From Ornithoclostridium sp949298505 (GTDB taxonomy: Bacteria; Bacillota; Clostridia; Christensenellales; UBA3700): a stretch of 64,000 nt of DNA. How positions within the stretch are numbered: position 1 is the first letter of the stretch; each line of letters begins with the position of its first letter. Under the pieces are notes generated by a model, which made no database searches, was not told where the DNA came from, and worked only from the letters and a program-made list of their open reading frames with translations. This document shows, piece by piece, positions 26,769 to 34,296 of the stretch. The position numbers were made by a program, and so were the translations under genes. The stretch spans positions 31,930 to 95,929 of the forward strand of contig CASFWW010000030.1 of assembly GCA_949298505.1 (NCBI GenBank), read 5' to 3'.

Positions 26769-27779
26769 TCATTCGGATCCGGCAGGCTTGTTTATATCCG
26801 TTCTTTTGCCTGAATAAACGCAGTTTTCTTCTGTGTCAGCCGAGAGTATATAGGTAAAGAAATCTCCAAGATTTTCGTTGTATTCGACCGTAACGTTCAA
26901 GGCGTTTTCGCAGTTTTTGGCAATATATGCCATATCTCTTAAAATCATTTTATTGCAGTAAGAGTAGTCTTTCTGAGAGGTGTACACATATATGTCGCCT
27001 GTCACTTTACAGCTGTCTGCCTTTGTTTTTGAAATGCCGAATATGCCTATGGTATTGTTCGCGATATCGAAACGGCAGTCTGCAAAGTGTGTTTCGCAGT
27101 TGACGATCTTGCCGTAATTATTGACGGGGAACGGAGAAATTATCAACGGCGCGCTGATAACTTTTTCGCTTATCTGTTGCCATCGGAAGGTCACCTTGCA
27201 GTCCTTTATCGTGCCGTGGTTTATGCTGGAGAACACTGAGACGGTTACTTCACGTGTCCCTTTTTCTTCGATCGCTACCGGGTCAAACTGACAAGTAAAA
27301 TCAGCGGTGCAGTTTTCGACGAGAGCGCCGTCCTTCACATGTAAGAATACGGCAAAATTGTACGCGCCGGTCGGAGATTGGACTTTTTTGAACACGGTAT
27401 TTCTTACTACGCCGTTTTCACCCAGAGTCCGAAAAATGATGGGAAAATTAGACAATGTGTGACCGCCTCCGTCGAACACGCCCGTGAACGCGCTTTCCAC
27501 GATGGGAATGGAGACTGAAGACATATCTATGTCGTTTTTCATTAAAAAATATTTGTTTTCAAAATAAGATTCACCGTAGGTTATCAGTTTTTGGGAGATA
27601 TCAACTATCTGCGATGCGTAATATATCCTGTAAGGATCCTCCGGCGTACCTGAACCGAAATTCGTACACGATTCCAGATTGACAGAACCTACGGTCATCG
27701 CAACGGCAATGCCGGCGATCGCAATCAGTACGAAGAGAGTGACTATTGCCGCGGCGCGGAATCTGAACGAATTACCCAT
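26769..27779 (-). CDS. Membrane-anchored beta-helix surface protein (336 aa), third gene of the STAND operon
   Basis: Residues 8-30 form one hydrophobic helix (signal-anchor). The rest is predicted to be outside the cell and beta-rich. It has GTPEDPYRIYYASQIVDISQ, FTGVFDGGGHTLSNF, then short repeated turns (VENCTADF, IKDCKVTF, IVNCETHF, ADSCKVTG), typical of a right-handed parallel beta-helix. The same FxGxFDGxGxT motif starts the heads of the giant surface proteins in this window, but here there is no MBG stalk. The start codon overlaps the end of the STAND ATPase gene by eight bases, with GGTGG upstream, so the two are coupled. A sensor or adhesin role is inference. Confidence 0.68.
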   Translation of the reverse strand: MGNSFRFRAAAIVTLFVLIAIAGIAVAMTVGSVNLESCTNFGSGTPEDPYRIYYASQIVDISQKLITYGESYFENKYFLMKNDIDMSSVSIPIVESAFTGVFDGGGHTLSNFPIIFRTLGENGVVRNTVFKKVQSPTGAYNFAVFLHVKDGALVENCTADFTCQFDPVAIEEKGTREVTVSVFSSINHGTIKDCKVTFRWQQISEKVISAPLIISPFPVNNYGKIVNCETHFADCRFDIANNTIGIFGISKTKADSCKVTGDIYVYTSQKDYSYCNKMILRDMAYIAKNCENALNVTVEYNENLGDFFTYILSADTEENCVYSGKRTDINKPAGSE

Positions 27780-30700
27780 AGAGCTTTTCCACCTTGAATT
27801 TAATGACGGTCAGACGTATTATCCTGAATACCGCCGCCGCGACGATAACGCCCGCGCAGATCAGGAAGTAGGTTTCGGACATCAGCATGAAAACGTAACA
27901 GGAGTTTCTTTTGTATAGTATATAGAGCAGCGTGATCAAGGCAAGCGCCGCGATCCTGAGCAGAGTGTCGGTCAGTTTCACCGAGTAACCTTTCACGAAC
28001 CTTTCGTAATTTTTGCGTGACGGCGCAAGCCGGTTTTCCTTTCCGGTCAGTTCTACGAATTCCGCGCAGATCAGCATCAGCAGACAAAATTCAAGACCCA
28101 TTGCATAAGTGTAAGCCAGCTGATCAGAGACCTGATTGGGAGAGAGGTAAATTGCCCTCGTGACGACGTGGAACACGGAATACAATCCGCTAAGAGCAGC
28201 CATAAGAACGGCGCAGATCACGGTGCGTTTCAACCACGCGCGCTTCATTGCGTACCCGGAGCCGCGCTGACATACGCATATTACTCCGTACAGCCCGAAG
28301 CAGAGACAAGAGTTGATCGCGCCCTGGAAGGACGCAGAAAGATAGTTCAGGTATAGTTCGGCAACCGAATCCGAAAGCCCCGTGGACGAGAAGATGCGCG
28401 ATACCCAGTTCGCAAAGAACGCGATCGGGATCTGCGGCACGATGAAATAGAACGCAAAGACGATGAATATGGCAAGCCTGAACATCTTGTTCACGAGTTT
28501 CTGTTCGGCAGAAGTGTATCCGCGCATAAGACGTGCGCGCGTTTTTTTCGCGTCTCTGAGTTCTTCGTCTGAGACGGCGCAATGCTTTTTGTCTTCTTTT
28601 TCAAGCTCCAGGTATTTTTCCACGTAATCGTACCCGGCGTCCTGCGCAATGAGTTTTTTCAGCACGGAAGCGCGTTCTTTCAGAAGCGCTGAGTTGTCTT
28701 CTTTTTTAGCTGAAGCGAAAACGCAAAGCGCGGACAGCACGTCTTCGTAAAGGATCAGAGCGTCCTGAGTTTCGTTTCCGAAAATCGCCTCGGAAAGCTT
28801 TTCTTTAGCGTTGAGGGCAAAAGCCTCTGACTTTCCGATATCGGTTGAAGAATAATAATCCGACAGAGCAAGACAGCACAGCGCGCCGTCGTAACCGGCG
28901 TCTTCGGAGCGCGCCAGGCAGACCGACAGCGCGGTGGAACATTGCGGGGCGCGGAAAGGCGAAAGACACGCCATTCTGAGCGTGAGGATCGAGATCTCCT
29001 TTATTATTTCCGGCGAAAGTTTGAAACTGCGCAGGATGTTTTCGGCTTCGTTTATCCTCGTTTCAAAAAAACGCGCGGTCCTGAAAAAAGAATCTGCTTT
29101 CTTTTCACAGTCCTTGCAGTACAGCCTGACGAGGGTGACGGCTACGTTTTCGTCTTTTCCGTCAAGCGAGCTTTTCAGTAGTTTTCTGCATTTGCGGGCA
29201 TATTTGTTTTTTCCTCCGGTTTTGCCCTGGAGATAGAAGCAGTCGGATATCCTCGACATAAGCGAAGCGTTTCTTAGCACGTCGTCAGGGCATACGGTCG
29301 CGCACAGGTCTTTTGCCATGAGCAGACAGTCCTGAGCGTATGAATAGTACCCGTATTTCACCGCCAGATCGCCCAGCGCTTCGTAAAAATCAAGAGCGAC
29401 AGCGGCTTTGCCCGCTTTGTCGTCGCCGAAATCGGAGTATGCGCGATTGAGCGCCATGTTGGTGAACAGCTCTGCTTTTTTTGCCGTCAGGGAGCCTGAC
29501 GACAAGGCGGCGAGCAAAAAGCTCCTGACCCGTTCGGGTTCTATTCCGTAATCGAAAAGTTTTCTCCACGTTGCCACCGGGATATCCGGGTTCTGCATTT
29601 CGGTCAGAAGAGAAGCTTTTGCGCCGTTTTCACCCAGATAACCGGCGTACAGGTCAGTCTTGTCGGCAAGCGCGCAGAAGCGAGCGAATTCTGTTGATTT
29701 CAGATCGTCGGCAGGTCTTGCCTCAAGTGCGGCAAGCACCGCTTCGACCACGCGTTTTTCCGTGCCCGTGTTTGTAAAATACGATTTACAGTATTGCTTT
29801 ATCAGATTGTGATTGAAATCCCACGCGCCGGTTTCCCTCTGGATCAGGTTGCTTCTGAATATCTTTCTGAAGTAGGAGAATTTTGCTGATTCGAATTTCA
29901 GCCCCATTCTCGTCAAAGCGTCCTCGAGGAGAGGTTCCGTCATTCCGTATACCGAGCAGGCGATCGCGCATACGAACGCTTCACATTCTTCTTTGCCTAT
30001 TTTTACGCCGGCTTCTTCAAGCAGCCCGTAAAGCTGTTTTTCCACCGTGGGAGGGCAGTCTCTGATCATGTCGGACAAATATCCTACGATCGCTTCGTCC
30101 GCCTTTACTCCGGCGGCTTTTCTTTCCTCTATCTTTTTGAAATCGTCGGCGCCTATGTTGTTGAGTTTCTGCAAAAGGGTGAGCAGATATATCGGCATAC
30201 GGCACGGGTTGTTTTTCCCGCCCTTCGCAACTATGGCGTCCATTATTTCAGGGATCGCGTCTTTGTGGTTGACTCTGAAGAAATGTTCGGAAACGCATCT
30301 GATGTCTTCTTGTGAGAAATAATCCAGATCAAGAGTCTTGTCAAAGACCGCCTGAGCGTATCTCAGCTGATAGTAATCCGTCGTGCAGGAGACCACGACT
30401 TTGACCTTGTCGTTGAGGGCGTTGAGGTTGAGCCACTTCAGTTTGTTTTCGTATTCCGTTTTCGCAAGCTGATTGATAGCGTCAACGACGATCACCAGTT
30501 TGCGTTCTGGAACGAAAGAGGATACTGCCTGGTAAAACTGCCTTCTCAGAGTTTCTTCGTCAGGGGCGAAGTCGTCCGGAACATCTTCGCCGGCAAGTTT
30601 TTTAAGCTTGCAGAGAAAGAGTTTCAGCATGCTGGCGACTGAGGAGGATCTGTTGTCCGCGTTCGTGAAGAACGCGAGCACGTCGTATCCGTCGTCCTGA

Positions 30701-31554
30701 GCGGACTTTGCGAATTTTGCAAGGAGTTTGCTTTTTCCGCTGCCCGAATTTCCTGAAACCAGCAGGGCTTTTCCGTTTCCTTCAAGGAACTCCGTCATCA
30801 CGGAGAGTTCTGCCGCTCTGCCGGCAAAACCTTCGGCGGAGATCTCCGCGAAGGTCTCGTGCGCCGTCAGGCTTTCTTCGACCGGGTTTTTTGCTTCCGT
30901 TTCGGCAAAGTCTTCGGCAAACAGACCTTTCAGCCTGTCAGAGACTTCTTTTTCGAAAGAGGGATCGCAGACTATGCTTTGGCTTTGCTTGTCCCAGGTC
31001 GCCTTGTATGTGAAAACTCTGTCGGGGAATTCCTTTATGAGACGCGTTCTGAGTTCTTCAAGTCTCTCGCGGTCTTCTCCCCGGGATACGAAAGCCTCTC
31101 TCGCATTGTCGTCGTCGCCGTAGTCGACCGGCTCGCGCAGATAAAAAACGCATCTGTCCGTCTTATTGTAATAATTGGTCGCAAAAGCGATCTCCATTTC
31201 CGTGATGCTTTTGTTTTTAAAGGCGGGATTGTCCTGAAGATTTTCTGCATTGAGCGCGGCGATCACTTCCTCGGAAGGAGGGATCCATCCGTATCTTTCC
31301 CCGAGAAGGACGACGAAGTACGGCTCTGTGCGCTTTATTTCGTCAAAGCATGTGAAGATGATCTTTTCGGAAGCGGCTTGTTCGCTTTCTCTGCCTGTAT
31401 CAATGCCCCAGCGCAGATCGATGAATTCTACGTTTGCGCCCGCTTTCCGCATAAAGTCGGCAAGTTCGGGAGTGATCCTTTCTCTGATGATATCGCGTTC
31501 GGTCTGCATGTCGGCAAACGTACTGGACAGAAACAGCGTAATATTCCGTATCAT
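27772..31554 (-). CDS. DUF4062-STAND/NACHT-type ATPase with polytopic membrane C-terminus (1260 aa)
   Basis: Residues ~4-100 match DUF4062 (LFLSSTFADMQTERDIIRE ... FVVLLGERYGW). A STAND/NACHT-type P-loop ATPase follows, with Walker A GNSGSGKS (~268-275) and Walker B KLVIVVDAINQ (~352-362). Residues ~450-1010 are helical and repeat-like (TPR- or alpha-solenoid-like). The last ~240 residues (from ~1020) contain about six hydrophobic segments. STAND proteins are ligand-triggered oligomerising switches, and many act in antiphage defence. A membrane C-terminus could be an effector or an anchor; I cannot tell. CAGGAG precedes the ATG, which overlaps the upstream stop by four bases. Confidence 0.78.
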   Translation of the reverse strand: MIRNITLFLSSTFADMQTERDIIRERITPELADFMRKAGANVEFIDLRWGIDTGRESEQAASEKIIFTCFDEIKRTEPYFVVLLGERYGWIPPSEEVIAALNAENLQDNPAFKNKSITEMEIAFATNYYNKTDRCVFYLREPVDYGDDDNAREAFVSRGEDRERLEELRTRLIKEFPDRVFTYKATWDKQSQSIVCDPSFEKEVSDRLKGLFAEDFAETEAKNPVEESLTAHETFAEISAEGFAGRAAELSVMTEFLEGNGKALLVSGNSGSGKSKLLAKFAKSAQDDGYDVLAFFTNADNRSSSVASMLKLFLCKLKKLAGEDVPDDFAPDEETLRRQFYQAVSSFVPERKLVIVVDAINQLAKTEYENKLKWLNLNALNDKVKVVVSCTTDYYQLRYAQAVFDKTLDLDYFSQEDIRCVSEHFFRVNHKDAIPEIMDAIVAKGGKNNPCRMPIYLLTLLQKLNNIGADDFKKIEERKAAGVKADEAIVGYLSDMIRDCPPTVEKQLYGLLEEAGVKIGKEECEAFVCAIACSVYGMTEPLLEDALTRMGLKFESAKFSYFRKIFRSNLIQRETGAWDFNHNLIKQYCKSYFTNTGTEKRVVEAVLAALEARPADDLKSTEFARFCALADKTDLYAGYLGENGAKASLLTEMQNPDIPVATWRKLFDYGIEPERVRSFLLAALSSGSLTAKKAELFTNMALNRAYSDFGDDKAGKAAVALDFYEALGDLAVKYGYYSYAQDCLLMAKDLCATVCPDDVLRNASLMSRISDCFYLQGKTGGKNKYARKCRKLLKSSLDGKDENVAVTLVRLYCKDCEKKADSFFRTARFFETRINEAENILRSFKLSPEIIKEISILTLRMACLSPFRAPQCSTALSVCLARSEDAGYDGALCCLALSDYYSSTDIGKSEAFALNAKEKLSEAIFGNETQDALILYEDVLSALCVFASAKKEDNSALLKERASVLKKLIAQDAGYDYVEKYLELEKEDKKHCAVSDEELRDAKKTRARLMRGYTSAEQKLVNKMFRLAIFIVFAFYFIVPQIPIAFFANWVSRIFSSTGLSDSVAELYLNYLSASFQGAINSCLCFGLYGVICVCQRGSGYAMKRAWLKRTVICAVLMAALSGLYSVFHVVTRAIYLSPNQVSDQLAYTYAMGLEFCLLMLICAEFVELTGKENRLAPSRKNYERFVKGYSVKLTDTLLRIAALALITLLYILYKRNSCYVFMLMSETYFLICAGVIVAAAVFRIIRLTVIKFKVEKLYG

Positions 31555-32060
31555 GAACGTAACTCCTGTATCAGTTGTTTAACGTCGTCCACGCTGAATA
31601 TTTCTTTGCCGAGTAAAGGTATGTCTTCTTCGGTGAAATGAAGATAGTTAGAACCTGAAGACGAGAAGATGACGACCATGTTTTTGCCGCCCGACGTTGA
31701 AGCCAGCGACGTCAGCTTTTCGGCAATTTTTTCCCGGCACCATGAAAAATCAAGTTCCTGAGAGCCTGCGCAACGTTCGTCGTAATAGACGAAGCAGTGC
31801 TCGTAAACATATCTGTTAAGATACAGATAGTCTGACGTAGCCTCCGGGTCTTCGAGTTTTATGAAATAAAAGAATTTGATTTTGGGTTTGTTTTCCATCT
31901 CTTCTTTGACGGATTCGAGCGCAAAAGTGAACGCGATCGCAACGAAACAGAGAACCATGCATACTGCGATGATCTTCACGTTTACCTGAAAAAATCTGTT
32001 TCTGACCCCGGGAACGCGGTAACGCATTTCTTCAAGGTCCGTTCTTCTTCCGTGTTTCAT
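31551..32060 (-). CDS. Small single-pass membrane protein (169 aa), first gene of the STAND operon
   Basis: A basic N-terminus is followed by one transmembrane helix at ~28-50 (KIIAVCMVLCFVAIAFTFAL) and a soluble C-terminal domain of ~115 residues with FFYFIKLEDP, VYYDERC and NMVVIFSSSGSNYLHF. I do not recognise a family. The length, single membrane pass and operon position suggest a partner of the membrane-bound STAND ATPase. GGGAG lies 9 bases before the ATG, and its stop overlaps the ATPase start (ATGA). A TTGCAT-17-TATATT promoter lies just upstream. Confidence 0.65.
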   Translation of the reverse strand: MKHGRRTDLEEMRYRVPGVRNRFFQVNVKIIAVCMVLCFVAIAFTFALESVKEEMENKPKIKFFYFIKLEDPEATSDYLYLNRYVYEHCFVYYDERCAGSQELDFSWCREKIAEKLTSLASTSGGKNMVVIFSSSGSNYLHFTEEDIPLLGKEIFSVDDVKQLIQELRS

Positions 32061-32080
32061 GTAAAAACTCCCTTAAAATC

Positions 32081-32109
32081 AATATAATCCATTATTTTTA
32101 AAAATGCAA
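32081..32109 (-). promoter_or_regulatory. Promoter of the STAND operon
   Basis: On the minus strand TTGCAT (32104-32109), 17 bases, TATATT (32081-32086), then about 20 bases to the ATG with a ribosome site. Confidence 0.65.
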
Positions 32110-32146
32110 GATATTTTTGCTCTCCCGCCGGTAAACGTAAGACAAT

Positions 32147-32350
32147 CGGACCGGAATAATACGAACAAGATTTAAAGCGGCAAATTTCCGTCCCGGTGTG
32201 ACCGGGAGCAATAGTCGGCTATCGCGAGTTGATGTTTGTTACGGTCAAAGAAGCTTATAACAGTTACGGTTGCATTGTAAAGCTTTGCATTATGTAGTCA
32301 GATACAAGAAACGCGGCTTGAAATCTTGTTCTTATTATTGTCCGGTATGA
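32147..32350. repeat. Intergenic repeat element, copy B, with long terminal inverted repeats
   Basis: The core matches 20862-21035. The ends form a long imperfect inverted repeat: 32150-32173 (from ACCGGAATAATACG to AAGATTT) against 32321-32346 (AAATCTTG to TCCGGT). A conserved internal hairpin CCCGGT-GTG-ACCGGG lies at 32192-32206. It carries no convincing ORF. It sits between the STAND operon promoter and the next gene's promoter, so it is not the 5' leader of either. Confidence 0.75.
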
Positions 32351-32418
32351 TTCCGGCGCGGCATGACTGAACGCGTTGAGAGCGTAATACTTTTACGGGA
32401 AAGTTAAAAACATCGCTA

Positions 32419-32447
32419 TTGACACAAACTTTGTCGTAAATTATAAT
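32419..32447 (+). promoter_or_regulatory. Consensus sigma-70 promoter
   Basis: TTGACA (32419-32424), exactly 17 bases, TATAAT (32442-32447). Both hexamers are perfect; it drives the small membrane protein at 32518. Confidence 0.88.
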
Positions 32448-32517
32448 AAAATATAAAGAGAGGCGTGTTTTGCTCTGAGGCGGACGCGTTGATAAAATTA
32501 TTTTTGGAGGGAAGATC

Positions 32518-32952
32518 ATGAAAGAGGGTTGGACTAAAAGATGGAAGATATTGCTCATATGGGCGAGCGGCTATCTCAGCTTTATAGCTTTTGCGATCGT
32601 CGGCGGATATGCGATCGTCAAGTCCGAAGACAAGGAACTCAAGGACGCCGCGAAAAAGGTGTTTATCGTCACGCTCATATTTACGGCGATCTCCATGTTC
32701 TTTACTCTGTACAGCGGCATCGGCGGTCTGTCGGACAACTACTATTCGTCCGGAGCATACACTGCGTACAGCGTGTTGCAACTGATCACAAACATTGCGA
32801 AGATCGTGGTTTACGTCGTTTTCGCCGCGCTTTCGTTTTTCAATGTCAAGCTTGTGGCGGCAAACCAGGGAACCGGGCAGGATGACGTAAAGGAAGAAAG
32901 CAAAGAAGAGAAGGTTGAAGAAAATACTTCTGAGAAAGGAACAACGATCTGA
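32518..32952 (+). CDS. Small multi-pass membrane protein of unknown function (144 aa)
   Basis: About three hydrophobic segments are visible: ~10-33, ~48-68 and ~88-110. They are followed by a hydrophilic, Glu/Lys-rich cytoplasmic tail (QDDVKEESKEEKVEENTSEK). I recognise no family. It has a perfect consensus promoter and GGAGGG before the ATG, so strong constitutive expression is expected. It stands alone between the repeat element and a hairpin terminator. It lies in the accessory island, but a defence role is only guilt by association. Confidence 0.68.
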   Translation: MKEGWTKRWKILLIWASGYLSFIAFAIVGGYAIVKSEDKELKDAAKKVFIVTLIFTAISMFFTLYSGIGGLSDNYYSSGAYTAYSVLQLITNIAKIVVYVVFAALSFFNVKLVAANQGTGQDDVKEESKEEKVEENTSEKGTTI

Positions 32953-33041
32953 CGGCGGCGCGGACGGTTTTCGTCCGGCAGTATGCGAATCAGACGCTGC
33001 GGCATTGTCCGGAAGCGGCACCGTATCACGACGCGCGGAAA

Positions 33042-33065
33042 CAGACGGAAAAGCCGTCTGTTTTT
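33042..33065 (+). terminator. Rho-independent terminator
   Basis: CAGACGG (33042-33048) pairs with CCGTCTG (33054-33060), followed by TTTTT. Confidence 0.85.
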
Positions 33066-33093
33066 GTTTGCCGTTGTCGGCGAAGAAAGGGGG

Positions 33094-34071
33094 TCAGCGT
33101 TTCTGAGAGACGTCCCTGGCTTCGCTGACCGTGTCGCAAGTAAGCAGAGTATCCAGCATCGCTCTGACTCTGCCGTTGGGATAGATATTGCCCGTTTTTA
33201 CTGTTTTTGTCGGTACGATTGCCGGACCCAGCTGAAAAACGAAATGGTCGGCGTCGCGTTCGAAGTCCGGCATTTCGTCGATCACCCGGTGCAGATTGCG
33301 TTCTATCGTATAGCTTTCTATATGGTGGATGGACTGCAAGCGTCCTTCGAAACGGAAAGCGATATAATTCGGCGGCTCCTTAGGCCAACCGTTTCCGACG
33401 GGGCAGAAATATTTGTTCAGTTTGTTTACGATGTCGATATAGGACAAAAGGCATCCTTCCGGGTGATTTTTGCTGAGAGACACCACATAAACCCAGTTCG
33501 AGTCCTTATTCTGCATGGTCATGATTCCTTCTAAATAAACACAGAGTTCGTTTAACAGATTTTTTTGTTTGTGATTGGATTTTAGGTAAGAAGATTTTGC
33601 CAGTTTATAGATTTCCTTGTATGAAAGATGAGAGAGCTCGACTCCGTTTATTTCGTTGCAGTCGGCGTATGTTTTGTATGTCCTGACGTATTCTTCCGAG
33701 CACTCCGACAGAGTGACGATATTTTTCCTCGGATAAGTCGTTTTGGTGAAGCAGTCTTTGAGAGAATACTGTTCGAGTTGCGCTTTGCAGGGTACGATCC
33801 AGCCGCGTTTTGCTTCTATCACGATATGAAATTCTTTGTGGTCGGTGATTTCGATATCGGTTATGCCGTGATCGCTTTCATGCTGCTGATTGTATACCGT
33901 TACGTCGTCCGGATTTGCCTGAAACCCGCAAATTCTTGCGATCAGGTTTTTCAAAAAAGCCGGGCACTGTGCCAAAGCCCAGGAAATGCTGAGTGTGATG
34001 TCGTTTTCTTTTGTGCCAAGCAGATCGAATACGCTTTCGACTGTTGCGCCGTATGATTTGAGTACGCTCAT
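33094..34071 (-). CDS. PD-(D/E)XK nuclease-superfamily protein (325 aa)
   Basis: Residues ~68-90 show the nuclease core: GITDIEI with Asp 72, then HIVIEAKRGW containing E87-x-K89. The rest is mixed alpha/beta and not assigned to a named family. Proteins like this are often stand-alone restriction-like nucleases, but some superfamily members are not nucleases. No methyltransferase gene is nearby. There is no ribosome site; TATACT lies six bases before the ATG, which predicts a leaderless mRNA. Its neighbour across a divergent spacer is a DUF262/GmrSD-like gene. Confidence 0.68.
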   Translation of the reverse strand: MSVLKSYGATVESVFDLLGTKENDITLSISWALAQCPAFLKNLIARICGFQANPDDVTVYNQQHESDHGITDIEITDHKEFHIVIEAKRGWIVPCKAQLEQYSLKDCFTKTTYPRKNIVTLSECSEEYVRTYKTYADCNEINGVELSHLSYKEIYKLAKSSYLKSNHKQKNLLNELCVYLEGIMTMQNKDSNWVYVVSLSKNHPEGCLLSYIDIVNKLNKYFCPVGNGWPKEPPNYIAFRFEGRLQSIHHIESYTIERNLHRVIDEMPDFERDADHFVFQLGPAIVPTKTVKTGNIYPNGRVRAMLDTLLTCDTVSEARDVSQKR

Positions 34072-34077
34072 AAAGTA

Positions 34078-34106
34078 AGTATATCAGATTTTGTCGCGGA
34101 ATGCAA
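34078..34106 (-). promoter_or_regulatory. Leaderless-type promoter of the PD-(D/E)XK gene
   Basis: On the minus strand TTGCAT (34101-34106), 17 bases, TATACT (34078-34083), then six bases to the ATG. Confidence 0.65.
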
Positions 34107-34235
34107 GGCGCACTCGGGTGATCCGGAACGGACAGACGAAGTTGCGCCGTATATCCTGAAATGCAAATACCTCCGAGTGAAGGGAAACTCCGGCGGACTT
34201 GCTGCGATTATTTTATCGCGTCGTGCGGCAATCCT

Positions 34236-34264
34236 TTACTTTTTCGTAATCAAATGTTATATTC
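34236..34264 (+). promoter_or_regulatory. Promoter of the DUF262 gene
   Basis: TTTACT (34236-34241), 17 bases, TATATT (34259-34264), ahead of a GAGGGGGAGA ribosome site. Confidence 0.6.
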
Positions 34265-34296
34265 GTATGTAGAAACAATTTGAGGGGGAGACGTTA

